From the NCBI GenBank assembly GCA_963590525.1, contig CAVAPV010000004.1, positions 1-64,000 on the forward strand: a DNA stretch of 64,000 bases, given 5' to 3'. The notes beneath the pieces were generated by a model. That model did not search any database. It was not told the origin of the DNA and was given only the letters and a program-made list of their open reading frames with translations. This DNA is from W2P13-069 sp963590525. GTDB taxonomy: Bacteria; Actinomycetota; Coriobacteriia; Coriobacteriales; QAMH01. The translations under genes and the position numbers were made by a program. Of this stretch, positions 26,055 through 34,627 are shown one piece after another. Position 1 is the stretch's first letter, and every line of letters starts with the position of its first letter.

Positions 26055-27419
26055 CTAGTTCTTGAGGGAGTTGATGGGAGCGGGGAACCTTCCGCCGCGA
26101 TGCGCAAAGACCGTGCCGGCGTTTTTGTTGACGGCCATGACGGGTGCTTTGCCAAACAGTCCACCGTAGTCAACGCAGCCGCCCACATCCTGGCCGATGG
26201 CAGGGATGAGGCGTACAGCGGTGGTCTTGCAGTTGATGAGGCCGATGGCAGACTCGTCGGCGATGATGCCGGCGATAGCCTCGACGCTGGTGTCGCCGGG
26301 GATGGCGATCATGTCCAAGCCCACAGAGCAAACGGCTGTCATAGCCTCGAGCTTCTCGAGCGTGAGGCAGCCTGCCTCGGCAGACCTGATCATCCCAGCG
26401 TCCTCGGACACAGGGATGAAGGCGCCGCTCAAACCGCCAACAGAGGAGCTGGCCATAACGCCGCCCTTCTTGACGGCATCGTTGAGCAACGCGAGCGCCG
26501 CGGTGGTGCCGGGAGCGCCTACCTGACCCACGCCGATGGTCTCCAAGATCTCTGCAACCGAGTCGCCCTGCGCCGGAGTGGGAGCCAAGCTCAAATCTAG
26601 GATGCCGCGCTGGTAGCCCAGGCGCTTGGATGCCTCGCGGGCGATGAGCTCGCCTGCACGCGTGATCTTGAAGGTGGTTGCCTTGATAGCCTCCGCGATC
26701 TGCGTCATAGAGGCGGTGGTGGGCATGTCTGCGAGCACGGCACGCACCACACCCGGGCCGGAGATGCCCACGTTGATGACCTCTCCAGGCTCGCCCGCAC
26801 CATGAAAAGCACCGGCCATGAAGGGGTTGTCCTCAACCGCATTGCAAAAGACCACGAGCTTGGATGCGCCGATGCACTGGCGGTCTGCCGTGAGCTCTGC
26901 ACACTCGCGGATAACCTGCGCCATGCGCAAGACGGCATCCATGTTGATACCGGCCTTAGTCGAGCCGACGTTAACCGACGAGCAAACGCGGTCGGTCACG
27001 CTCAACGCCTTGGGAATGCTGTTGATGAGACGCTCGTCGGCATCGGACATGCCCTTTTGTACGAGCGCAGAAAAACCACCCACGTAATCAACGCCTACCT
27101 CTTTGGCTGCCTTGTCCATGGCAATGGCGATGGGCGTGAGGTCTTGCGCCTTGGTGGCGGCGGCAAGGGCCGCGATGGGCGTCACCGATATGCGCTTGTT
27201 GATGATGGGGATGCCGTACTCGCGCTCCAACTGCTGGGCCGTAGGCACCAGGTCTTGAGCGGCACTCGTCAAACGATCGTAGACGCGCGTCGCCATGACG
27301 TCGATGTCTTCGTTGACGCAACCATAGAGGTTGAGACCCAAGGTGATGGTGCGAATATCGAGGTTTTGCTGAGTGACCATAGAGATGGTCTCGACAACGT
27401 GATCTGTTGTGACAGGCAC
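26055..27419 (-). CDS. PFL family protein (DUF711/UPF0210)
   Basis: This 454-residue protein matches the UPF0210/DUF711 family throughout: TISMVTQQNLDIRTITLGLNL at the start, NKRISVTPI, SSVNVGSTKAGINMDAV and a C-terminal half rich in conserved Gly. The fold is related to pyruvate formate-lyase, but no glycyl radical or known reaction is evident, so its role is unknown. It usually sits beside a small ACT-domain protein, which is absent here. GGGAG precedes the GTG start. It is co-directional with, and just upstream of, the activase gene. Confidence 0.88.
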   Translation of the reverse strand: MPVTTDHVVETISMVTQQNLDIRTITLGLNLYGCVNEDIDVMATRVYDRLTSAAQDLVPTAQQLEREYGIPIINKRISVTPIAALAAATKAQDLTPIAIAMDKAAKEVGVDYVGGFSALVQKGMSDADERLINSIPKALSVTDRVCSSVNVGSTKAGINMDAVLRMAQVIRECAELTADRQCIGASKLVVFCNAVEDNPFMAGAFHGAGEPGEVINVGISGPGVVRAVLADMPTTASMTQIAEAIKATTFKITRAGELIAREASKRLGYQRGILDLSLAPTPAQGDSVAEILETIGVGQVGAPGTTAALALLNDAVKKGGVMASSSVGGLSGAFIPVSEDAGMIRSAEAGCLTLEKLEAMTAVCSVGLDMIAIPGDTSVEAIAGIIADESAIGLINCKTTAVRLIPAIGQDVGGCVDYGGLFGKAPVMAVNKNAGTVFAHRGGRFPAPINSLKN

Positions 27420-27571
27420 GGCTGCTCCCTTGCGTAGGTTGTCTAAAAAGCCAGTTTTTCATTGTACCTGATAGCCCTTTGAGACCGTCTCCTACCGCCC
27501 TTATCCTGCTCAACGCAACCAAACTTTTACCCTGTGGATACATAAGCTCAACCCAAGGGCATTGACGCAAC

Positions 27572-27616
27572 AAAAAAAACGGCACCGCTTTGCTCAAAAC
27601 AGGCAAGGCGGCACCG
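27572..27616 (-). terminator. strong intrinsic terminator
   Basis: A 14-bp imperfect stem on the minus strand, starting with CGGTGCCGC and closing at GCGGTGCCG, is followed by eight T (27579-27572). It ends the class-IV-like gene 65 bp after its stop. A separate 7-bp GATCAGA/TCTGATC hairpin lies at 27628-27653. Confidence 0.85.
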
Positions 27617-27680
27617 GGTCTTAGTTCGATCAGAACATCAGGAGTATCTGATCGCAGGTTCGCAAAACAAAGAGCTGGAT

Positions 27681-28352
27681 CTATTTGCTCCAAAGCTTGT
27701 CAAAGCATTGGGAAAGCTTTGCGGTAAGAGGGCCTTCGTGCCCGCTCACAACCAACTCTCCCACTTCATCGTTGACAAAGAAAAGCTCGCAGGAAGATAG
27801 GTCTTCTCTATTGACGGGTCTATCAACCACACCATATCCCATGGACTTAGCCAAAGTCCCTGCAAGATCCACCGCAAAAGACTCGCAAGCATCGCGCAAG
27901 CCGTTCTTGTTGACGATGACGAGCTCGTCTCCCATACGCACCAGCAGCGTGCCAGGCATGTTTACGCCTGCGAGCTTGTCACCTTCCCATAAGAGGTCTT
28001 CTTCGGTCAGGCAAGGCGCAGGTACGCTAGCACCCAGCTTCATGTCCACGTCGCCGTTGGTCTCTACGATAACCACAACGATGCCACTGGGCTGCGCATA
28101 GAGCTTGTTGTCGCAAAACCACTCAAGCCGCGTGCGCAGATACGAGCACAATGCAGGACCAACGCCATACGCGGCAAGGCTGCGCAGCCTGCGCTCAGAA
28201 AGCTGCACCGAGCCGTTCTCGTAGCGCCAATGAAGCTCCAAACGGTTAGCGGGGACGTTTTCTGCAAGCCAGCGACGCTCGAGCTCGTCTTGATCGACTT
28301 GCTCTGGCTGATTAGCGGCCTGAATCAGATTGCGCGGCATTTCCTCGGTCAT
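27681..28352 (-). CDS. aminotransferase class IV-like protein
   Basis: The C-terminal half of this 223-residue protein resembles the second domain of class IV aminotransferases and aminodeoxychorismate lyases: a DACESFAVDLAGTLAKSMGYGVVDRPVNR helix-strand unit (longer than 20 residues, positions about 145-175), then SSCELFFVNDEVGEL. The first domain is shortened, and I cannot identify a convincing PLP lysine. It may be a degenerate or repurposed member. AAAAGGAG precedes the ATG; the open frame extends further left without homology. The candidate RNA at 28446-28620 lies directly upstream. Confidence 0.5.
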   Translation of the reverse strand: MTEEMPRNLIQAANQPEQVDQDELERRWLAENVPANRLELHWRYENGSVQLSERRLRSLAAYGVGPALCSYLRTRLEWFCDNKLYAQPSGIVVVIVETNGDVDMKLGASVPAPCLTEEDLLWEGDKLAGVNMPGTLLVRMGDELVIVNKNGLRDACESFAVDLAGTLAKSMGYGVVDRPVNREDLSSCELFFVNDEVGELVVSGHEGPLTAKLSQCFDKLWSK

Positions 28353-28445
28353 GTTGCTCCTTTTCTCAAACAGCCGTTCTCGAACAGCTGTGTTGATGGT
28401 AACGCACAAACGCAAAGGCCCCGCTATACGTTGGCATGTGGCAAT

Positions 28446-28479
28446 AAAAAAGGGACGCCCCCTCTTTGGCATCCCTTTT
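28446..28479. terminator. intrinsic terminator, T tail on both strands
   Basis: An 8-bp stem GGGACGCC/GGCATCCC (28452-28459 and 28468-28475) is flanked by AAAAAA on the left and TTTT on the right. It can end the candidate RNA on the minus strand, about 95 bp upstream of the next gene. Confidence 0.75.
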
Positions 28480-28620
28480 CTTGAAGAACCTGTTCACGCA
28501 GGCCTTCGTGCGGAGCGCTCAACTCGTTTACTTCCCTACCGGTGCTTCCTTCCTCTTTGTCGCCCGTGGGCGAATCTCCCTCTTAGAAGCACACGCGTCG
28601 TTTACAAGGAGCTGCTCTTT
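28446..28620 (-). ncRNA. candidate structured RNA with terminator
   Basis: This minus-strand region between purH and the class-IV-like gene has no gene but nested pairing. A 7-bp helix GUGCUUC/GAAGCAC (28592-28586 with 28548-28542) encloses a GC-rich hairpin (28573-28560). Two purine-rich strands (AAGAGGGAGAU and CAAAGAGGAAG) face each other between them. A second stem-loop (GAAGGCCUG... with CAGG...CUUC) follows, then an intrinsic terminator (28475-28452) with six T. It could be a small RNA or an attenuator-type leader; I cannot match it to a known class. Confidence 0.5.
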
Positions 28621-28841
28621 TTTCTAGCAGGTGAAAGTTTAGATAAAAACGGTGAACGGCGCAATCTTTTCTATTATTGGACATAGAGTACAAAGAGTTA
28701 GCATGCAAGTAACACTTTGAACAAAAAGAAGATAGACCTGCTCAGAGGGCAAATAGTGCAGCAAATAGCCCTATCGCATCACTGATGCGGCCACAGCAAG
28801 GGCGCAAACGAGCAAAAACATGCCAACCGCAAAACAGATAC

Positions 28842-28879
28842 AGCCCAAAAGCAACCGGACAAACCGGTGCCTTTGGGCT
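28842..28879 (-). terminator. intrinsic terminator of purH
   Basis: An 8-bp stem AGCCCAAA/TTTGGGCT with inner GC and CCGG pairing lies 30-70 bp past the purH stop on the minus strand, followed by GTATCTGTTTT. It separates purH from the candidate RNA. Confidence 0.7.
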
Positions 28880-28907
28880 GCGCTTGCGTGTTTTTAAGCT
28901 GCCGCGC

Positions 28908-30509
28908 CTAGTGGCGGAAATGGCGATGCCCCGTGTAGACCATGGGCATGCCAGCGGCATCGGCGACCTCGATAGAAAGATCGTCGCGGATGGAACCGCC
29001 CGGCTGGATCAAGGCAACGCAACCGGCGTCGCGCACGACCTCGAGCGTATCCGGGAACGGCAAGAAGGCATCGGATGCGACAACCGCGCCGCGAGCCTCT
29101 TCTCCAGCCTGCTTGACAGCGATACGCGCAGAATTCACGCGGTTGGGCTGACCGCCGCCAATGCCCACGGTGCGCGTGCCCTTAGTGAGCACGACGGCGT
29201 TGGACTTGACAGACTTTGCCACCTTCCAGGCAAAGACGAGTTGCTCCATGAGCTCTTTGCTGGGTTTGGCCTTGGTAGGAACAGTAAAGGTCGCAGGGTC
29301 TTCTGCAACGCAATCCAGCTCTTGGACGACCATACCGCCTTCGACGATGCGGACCTCGATATCGTTGCCCGCGGGATTGATGCCACCTGTCTTGAGCAGA
29401 CGGACATTGGGCTTTGCCTTGAAGACTTCCAGCGCGCCTTCTTCAAAATCAGGGGCGATCAAGACCTCGGAGAACTGCTTGTTAACCTCGACGATTTGCT
29501 TGGCAAGAGCCTCGGTAACCGGGCGGTTAAAGGCCATTACACCGCCAAAGGCAGAGACAGAGTCGCACACAAAGGCGTCTTGATAGGCGGTGACGATATC
29601 GTCTGCTTGGGCGATACCGCAAGGCGTCTGGTGCTTGATGATGACAGCAGTTGGCTTTGCCGTGCCAAACTCGCGGCAAGCAGACCAAGCGGAGTCTGTG
29701 TCGAGGTAGTTGTTATACGAGAGCTCTTTGCCCTGCAGCTGCTGGGCGTTGGCCAGAGTATGCTGTGCTGCCTCGGGCAGACCACCTTTGACACCGGGAT
29801 TGAGGCGCTTGTAGAAAGCGGCCTTCTGATGGGGGTTCTCTCCGTAACGCAGGTCTGCCTGCTTGTCCAAAACGATGCGCTTGTCCTGGGCAAAGGCGAT
29901 ATCACCGTCAAGCTCGCCCAGCAGCCAGTTGTAGATGGCGTTGTCGTAGGCGCTTGTCGTGCGAAACACCTCGAGCGCGAGCTTCTTGCGGGTCTCCAAC
30001 GTAGTGGCGCCGCCGTTTGCGCGCATCTCGGCAAGAATGTCGTCGTAAGTTGCGGGGTTAGTGACCACCGTGACGCTTGCATGGTTCTTTGCGGCAGAAC
30101 GCAACATAGAAGGGCCACCGATGTCGATGTTCTCGATAGCGTCTGCATAAGCAACGTCCGGCTTGGCGATGGTAGCCTCAAAGGCGTAGAGGTTCACGAC
30201 CACCATGTCGATCATCTCGATATCGTTTGCCTGGGCGTCTGCCATGTGGCTCTCAAGATCGCGACGGGCAAGAAGGCCGCCGTGGACCTTAGGATGCAGG
30301 GTCTTGACACGGCCGTCCATCATCTCGGGGAAACCAGTGAGCTCATCGATCATAGTGACCGGAATGCCGGCCTCTTTGAGCACGCGAGCCGTGCCGCCGG
30401 TAGAGATAATCTGAACGCCAAACTCGTCAACCAAGGTGCGTGCAAACTGCTCGCAACCGGTTTTGTCCGTGAGCGAGACAAGTGCGCGCTTAATCTTGGG
30501 ATCTGCCAT
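28908..30509 (-). CDS. purH: bifunctional AICAR transformylase / IMP cyclohydrolase
   Basis: This 533-residue enzyme carries out the last two steps of IMP synthesis. The N-terminal MGS-like cyclohydrolase domain shows SLTDKTG, IISTGGTARVL and DGRVKTLHPKVHGGLL. The C-terminal transformylase domain has RYGENPHQKAAFY and ends in the typical TGHRHFRH. Length is normal. ATG 30509 follows AAAGGGG; an ATG at 30524 lies within the ribosome site itself. Other purine genes here (purB, a nucleoside phosphorylase) are not in the same operon. Confidence 0.96.
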   Translation of the reverse strand: MADPKIKRALVSLTDKTGCEQFARTLVDEFGVQIISTGGTARVLKEAGIPVTMIDELTGFPEMMDGRVKTLHPKVHGGLLARRDLESHMADAQANDIEMIDMVVVNLYAFEATIAKPDVAYADAIENIDIGGPSMLRSAAKNHASVTVVTNPATYDDILAEMRANGGATTLETRKKLALEVFRTTSAYDNAIYNWLLGELDGDIAFAQDKRIVLDKQADLRYGENPHQKAAFYKRLNPGVKGGLPEAAQHTLANAQQLQGKELSYNNYLDTDSAWSACREFGTAKPTAVIIKHQTPCGIAQADDIVTAYQDAFVCDSVSAFGGVMAFNRPVTEALAKQIVEVNKQFSEVLIAPDFEEGALEVFKAKPNVRLLKTGGINPAGNDIEVRIVEGGMVVQELDCVAEDPATFTVPTKAKPSKELMEQLVFAWKVAKSVKSNAVVLTKGTRTVGIGGGQPNRVNSARIAVKQAGEEARGAVVASDAFLPFPDTLEVVRDAGCVALIQPGGSIRDDLSIEVADAAGMPMVYTGHRHFRH

Positions 30510-30605
30510 CAAAGCCCCTTTCATCGGCCGTTTTCACTGCTTCTATAAAGATAACGCCCTCGACGCATGTCAAGGGCGCTCAGTTGCGTATATTGCGTGG
30601 AAAGG

Positions 30606-31151
30606 TTAGTCGGTCTCGGTCACAAAATCCTCTGGGCTGATGCTCTCCACAAACTTATGGAACTCCTCCATCTCAAGCTTTTGGTCTGCTCCAGGCTTAA
30701 ACGACTGCAAAAACGACGCCGCCTTGAGCACGTCTGTGGACACAAACAGCGGAGCATCAGCGCGCACAGCCAAGGCAACGGCATCGCTTGGACGGGCGTC
30801 GACGCGTGTGAACATTCCGTTGCCGCAGCGCACATAGACCGTGGCGTAAAACGTCGTGCCGTTGACGCGATCGATGACGCAGCGATTGACCGATCCACCC
30901 ATAGAGCGAACAAGCTGCGCAATCATGCTGTGCGTAAGCGGGCGCTCTGGACGGGACTTATCGATAGCTGCGGCGATGGCAGCAGCCTCTGCAGGGCCAA
31001 TCCATATGGGGAGAACGTAATCGTAGACCTCGTCGTTTTCTTCTCCGGGAACCGCCAGGGCTTTGGAAGGACGCAGCGACAAAACGGACGGTTGCGGCAT
31101 CATGCGAATAGCCAGCGATTCTATGGTAACGGGCACCATATCGAGCTCCAT
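30606..31151 (-). CDS. bifunctional nuclease family protein (DUF151)
   Basis: This 181-residue protein matches the DUF151/BFN family, with LPIWIGPAEAAAIAAA, RPLTHSMIAQLVRSMGG, TFYATVYV and the hallmark DARPSDAVALAVRADAPLFV. Some members degrade RNA and DNA; the bacterial role is unclear. The C-terminal 40 residues are charged and may form the UVR-like tail found in many members. AAGGAGG precedes the ATG at 31151. The stop lies 96 bp upstream of the purH start on the same strand. Confidence 0.9.
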   Translation of the reverse strand: MELDMVPVTIESLAIRMMPQPSVLSLRPSKALAVPGEENDEVYDYVLPIWIGPAEAAAIAAAIDKSRPERPLTHSMIAQLVRSMGGSVNRCVIDRVNGTTFYATVYVRCGNGMFTRVDARPSDAVALAVRADAPLFVSTDVLKAASFLQSFKPGADQKLEMEEFHKFVESISPEDFVTETD

Positions 31152-31381
31152 GTCGCACCTCCTTCTCTTATCTGCCAGCGACAACTCTACTTGGATTATA
31201 GCGTCAAGCCGCGTGGTGCCTAGACAAGTGGGCTTTCGTTACCTTGGCGAAACACAGATGCCGCCAGACGACGCCTTTGGCGATGTTGACGGCATGCAAC
31301 ATGAGATTCAAAGGTACAGCAAGGCGCGGCACTTGAGGCTCAAAGCGGAGGTGAGCGAGCTTTGCAGACGTTATTGGCGAC
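31152..31381. other. spacer without supported gene
   Basis: The 230 bp between the nuclease-like gene and the phosphorylase hold open frames on both strands but no ribosome site or recognisable domain. I see no structure in it. Confidence 0.3.
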
Positions 31382-32209
31382 TTAGATGTTAGGCAACACC
31401 GTGCGGATGAGCTCTGAGATATTTCCCGCGGCCACATGCGCGGCTTTTGCCACGTCCTCGATGCTCAAAGGCTCGTCGCAGACACCGGCGGCAGGGTTGC
31501 TGATTAAGCTGATGGCGAGCACCTCCATGCCCAGCTGGTTGGCTGCAATAACCTCTTGTACCGTGGACATTCCCACAGCGTCGGCTCCCATGGCCCTAAA
31601 GGCGCGAATCTCTGCAGGAGTCTCAAAACTGGGGCCCAAATCGCCAATGTAGGTCCCCTGATGGACCTTGACGCTGCAGGTGGCGGCCGCCTGTTTTGCA
31701 AGCTCGAGAAGCCTCAGCGAATACGGATGCGTCATGTCAAAGAAACGCGGTCCGAGCTCGGGCACAGGGCCCATGACGGGGTTCATCATCTGGAAATTGA
31801 TGTGGTCTTGGATGAGCATGAGGTCGCCCACGCTGTAAGAGGGGTCGATTCCGCCGGCAGCGTTGGTGATAATCAACTGCTTGGCGCCCAGCTGATTTGC
31901 GACGTAAACGGGAAACGCGATCTGCTGAGCGCTGTTGCCCTCGTAGGCATGCAGCCTGCCGCGCATGCAGATAACCTTGCGCCCTTCGAGCGTTCCTAAG
32001 ACGAACTCTCCCTTGTGGCCCTGCACCGTAGCCGGAACCATGTGCGCGACACCCGCGTAGGGAACGATGATGCTGTCTTGGATAGACTCGGCCAGGTCGC
32101 CCATACCGCTACCCAAGATGATGGCAAGCTCGGGGACAAACCCAGGCGCCGCAGCAGCGATATCGTCTGTTGCAGCTTTGACGTTTTCTTTGGTTATCAG
32201 ATTCTCCAT
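31382..32209 (-). CDS. purine nucleoside phosphorylase
   Basis: This 275-residue enzyme splits purine (deoxy)ribonucleosides with phosphate for base salvage. It is of the trimeric type: LAIILGSGMGDLAE at the phosphate site, GHKGEFVLGTLEGRKV, MRGRLHAYEG, the base-site ITNAAGGID and GPSFETPAEIRAFRAMGADAVGMSTVQE. The usual length is about 270-290 residues. GGGGG lies just before the ATG. It forms a single-gene unit between the DUF151 gene and a hypothetical gene, all leftward. Confidence 0.95.
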   Translation of the reverse strand: MENLITKENVKAATDDIAAAAPGFVPELAIILGSGMGDLAESIQDSIIVPYAGVAHMVPATVQGHKGEFVLGTLEGRKVICMRGRLHAYEGNSAQQIAFPVYVANQLGAKQLIITNAAGGIDPSYSVGDLMLIQDHINFQMMNPVMGPVPELGPRFFDMTHPYSLRLLELAKQAAATCSVKVHQGTYIGDLGPSFETPAEIRAFRAMGADAVGMSTVQEVIAANQLGMEVLAISLISNPAAGVCDEPLSIEDVAKAAHVAAGNISELIRTVLPNI

Positions 32210-32423
32210 ATATCCCCCTCTATTAGCTTGCGTCCACTAGCTTAAGGATAGCGCAGGACCTCTTGCTGCAGCAGCGTAGCGAGCAGCTTAAAAGCGATTG
32301 CCACATGCAGCGCAATAACGACCCTGCCCGCCCCGCAAAACAGCTGGCAGGGCACAGTAACATGACCGGTAAAAGCGGCTAAGCGAGGGCAGCTGCGACG
32401 AGGCGCGTCAGGCCCAGTGCGTC

Positions 32424-32819
32424 TTATCTAAAATCGTTGAGATCTCCGCCAAAGAAGTCTCCCACAACATGAGCTTCCTCCGACCCGCCCGGCTTGCGAA
32501 CGCCGCCGGTGTACTCCTTGTCGACCTGCAAACACTTGTCTTCGCCAAACTCTGCTTCAAGCTTGTCCGATGCCGCACGGATAGCCTTGCGGACGGCCTC
32601 GTCGGGATCTGTCTGAGCAGCAGACCTCAGCACGGGATAGTAGTTGATGTCATGGGAGTCGCCCATGGCTTCTACGGCCTTGATGCGATAGCTTGCATCT
32701 GCAAGCTTGTCCACCAGGTTGAAACCCGATTCTCCTCCGTCAAAGAAAGCTCTGCCTCCCAGCAAGATCTGCTCGAGTCCCACCTCTGCAGCGAGCTTCT
32801 CAAAATCATCATTAGGCAT
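32424..32819 (-). CDS. hypothetical protein with HEAT-like helices
   Basis: I do not recognise a family for this 131-residue protein. Its central part (DASYRIKAVEAMGDSHD, then YYPVLRSAAQTDPDEAVRKAIRAA) alternates short helices like one or two HEAT-type repeats. The C-terminus is Gly-rich and acidic (VVGDFFGGDLNDF). GAGGGG precedes the ATG at 32819; the longer frame to 32900 adds residues without homology. There are no membrane segments and no signal peptide. Confidence 0.6.
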   Translation of the reverse strand: MPNDDFEKLAAEVGLEQILLGGRAFFDGGESGFNLVDKLADASYRIKAVEAMGDSHDINYYPVLRSAAQTDPDEAVRKAIRAASDKLEAEFGEDKCLQVDKEYTGGVRKPGGSEEAHVVGDFFGGDLNDFR

Positions 32820-33210
32820 ACCAAAAGTCCCCTCTTGCGCATATGACAAACAATGCCGACATGGTAGCAACATCTGCGCTAGGAAGAGCTCAACTGCCAT
32901 TGAGCTGTGAGATTGAAAGAAGGCTGCGGCAAGCGCGACACTTCAAAAAGCACGCGAAGTAGGCATTTGCTTTGCGTTTTGGCGAGTAAGCTAAAAATCA
33001 CAACGCCGTGACCTGCGATTTTGCAACGCAAAACGGCCTGCTACTTGCCGCAAGGGATTTAAAGTGCCTACTTCGCGCACTTTTTGCTGGTAACTCGAGT
33101 TTCACCCAGGCAACACGTACCCGCATGCCGTCGAGTAACCCGGAGCACACTTTTCTGCCTACAACCCGCGGTTTGATTTGCGCAAAAGGCCGTTATCGGC
33201 TTTTCCTGGA
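32820..33210. other. gene-free spacer with inverted-repeat element
   Basis: No coding sequence is supported in this 390-bp stretch. It contains the 141-bp inverted-repeat element described separately, and the 11-mer GTGACCTGCGA at 33008-33018, which recurs in the tRNA terminator at about 33239-33249. Confidence 0.4.
32945..33085. repeat. 141-bp element bounded by 21-bp inverted repeats
   Basis: The 21 bases at 32945-32965 (AAAAAGCACGCGAAGTAGGCA) are repeated inverted at 33065-33085 with two differences. The 99 bases between contain no open frame of interest. It could be a miniature element or a long cruciform; no target-site duplication is clear. Confidence 0.55.
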
Positions 33211-33247
33211 AAACAAAGCAGGCCACAGAACATAGCCTGTGACCTGC
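33211..33247 (-). terminator. terminator of tRNA-Glu
   Basis: On the minus strand GCAGG-T-CACAG pairs with CTGTG-G-CCTGC around an 8-base loop and is followed by TTTGTTT. It begins 10 bases after the tRNA 3' end. Confidence 0.75.
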
Positions 33248-33256
33248 GAAAACTCT

Positions 33257-33333
33257 TGGCACCCCCAACGGGATTCGAACCCGTGATCTCCGCCGTGAAA
33301 GGGCGGCGTCCTAAACCGCTAGACGATGGGGGC
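33257..33333 (-). tRNA. tRNA-Glu (UUC)
   Basis: The minus strand folds as a complete tRNA. The acceptor stem is GCCCCCA/TGGGGGT, the D arm has TCTAGCGGTTTAGGA, and the anticodon stem CCGCC/GGCGG surrounds CTTTCAC, giving anticodon TTC. The T arm is CGGGTTCGAATCCCG. The discriminator is G, and the 3' CCA is encoded. A promoter is visible upstream and a terminator downstream, so it is a single-gene unit. Confidence 0.97.
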
Positions 33334-33347
33334 AAAAAGCCCTCGTA

Positions 33348-33375
33348 TTATTACACTAAACCCCGCGTCTGTGAA
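33348..33375 (-). promoter_or_regulatory. promoter of tRNA-Glu
   Basis: On the minus strand TTCACA (33375-33370) and TAATAA (33353-33348) are spaced by 16 bases, with TG just before the -10. Transcription would start about 8 bases before the tRNA 5' end. Confidence 0.55.
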
Positions 33376-33660
33376 CCCCTTATTTTCCATAAACCCACAA
33401 TCAAGGATGGTTTTGCCTAGGGTATATCTCTTTGCGCGATATACAGGCTCTTACCTGCGGTTTTGCTTCGGCTTCTTTAGATGCGCATCAAGAGACATCC
33501 GCTTTCATCGCAAAAACAAGCAGTTTTCCACATGCCAACACACCAAAACCCAGTCTTGTTTTGGTCTGAAACCCAAACAGATTTGCAACCTAATCTTGTC
33601 CTCACGCAAGGGCAGCTACCTCCTTGCAGACCGTCTTGACTTTAAGAGATCGGACACGTC
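33376..33660. other. spacer upstream of the pilus locus
   Basis: This stretch between the tRNA promoter and the prepilin peptidase holds no supported gene. A 7-bp GTATATC/GATATAC hairpin (33422-33444) is visible. Any promoter for the long pilus operon should be here. Confidence 0.35.
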
Positions 33661-34569
33661 ATGGGTTTTTCTATCGTCTTTGTAATCGTCGCATTCGCAC
33701 TGGGCTACGCAGTGGTCCCAAGTGCAACCAAACAACTCTTGATCTTCAAATACAAAGAGATCAACAAAGACTGGATGGAAAACCTGCGTAGCTACGCGAA
33801 TCATGTGAGCTTTGTCAAAAGGAAGCCCGCCTTTGACGGCGAGCGCGTCGAAAAGGGCATGGCTAAATGGGCAGCGCGGCAAGTCATCTTGGTCAACGGC
33901 GGAAAGCTCTCATATGAGAAGGTGGCTGCCCTGCGTGAGGTCGGCGTCATTGGGCAAGTTCCCCATGGGAAAAACCCAGTATCGCTATTACCAAAAGAAC
34001 ATGAGGTAGCGGCTTCCTATCGCATGAACTGCAATCTGCCACTGCGCATGATCTGCGGCGCAAGCCTCGCTCTGATTGCCGCGTTCTTGGCTTTAGCAGA
34101 CGTTGGAATCCTTGCCTGTCTAAGTGCGACCGTCGCTGGCGCCGTCATGATATCGACGCTTCTATGTGACATGCAGGCCAGACTCATCCCCTGGCAACTG
34201 TGCATCGCCTTTGGCGCCGCATCCGTGATTTTTGCCGCATGCATGGGTGGCGTTAGCAGCATCGCAACATCCATAGCATGCGCCGCGGCGATGTATATCT
34301 TGCTCAACATCACAAACTGTGCAATGCAGTTTGTCTCTGGCAGTCCCGCCATAGGCAGCGGTGATCTGCGCTTTATCCCGATGATCTGTGTCTTTTCCGG
34401 TCTAACGGGAACCATCTGGGGGTTTATGGGCGCGAGTGTCGTAATGGCTCTCATCGCCTTGACGACCGTCTTGTTCAAAGGCGGCAACTTGAAAAGCTAT
34501 GTCCCTTACGCACCTGGCCTGAGCTGCTGGTATGCAATCGGTCTCATAGCAAGAGTTACCTCGGCCTAA
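33661..34569 (+). CDS. prepilin peptidase (A24 family, TadV-like)
   Basis: This 302-residue membrane protein is the aspartic peptidase that cleaves Flp-type prepilins on the inner membrane. Both catalytic aspartates are present: one in LLCDMQARLIPWQ and one in the GSGDLRFIP motif (GxGD). The A24 core lies in about residues 125-300. The first roughly 120 residues are unusual: one hydrophobic segment, then a basic cytoplasmic-looking stretch without the CxxC methylase motif. The ribosome site is weak. It opens the Tad cluster, all genes of which follow in the same direction. Confidence 0.85.
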   Translation: MGFSIVFVIVAFALGYAVVPSATKQLLIFKYKEINKDWMENLRSYANHVSFVKRKPAFDGERVEKGMAKWAARQVILVNGGKLSYEKVAALREVGVIGQVPHGKNPVSLLPKEHEVAASYRMNCNLPLRMICGASLALIAAFLALADVGILACLSATVAGAVMISTLLCDMQARLIPWQLCIAFGAASVIFAACMGGVSSIATSIACAAAMYILLNITNCAMQFVSGSPAIGSGDLRFIPMICVFSGLTGTIWGFMGASVVMALIALTTVLFKGGNLKSYVPYAPGLSCWYAIGLIARVTSA

Positions 34570-34627
34570 AACCCGCAAGCAGCAAGGCGGAAAAGCCGCC
34601 TGCAATCAACGAGAAAGGAATCTCCTC

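Noticed and set aside
28535..28560. GGAAGGAAGCA on the minus strand, resembling the SRP RNA apical motif
   Set aside because: The bases before it do not form the UCC/GGA stem and AGGUC side needed for SRP RNA.
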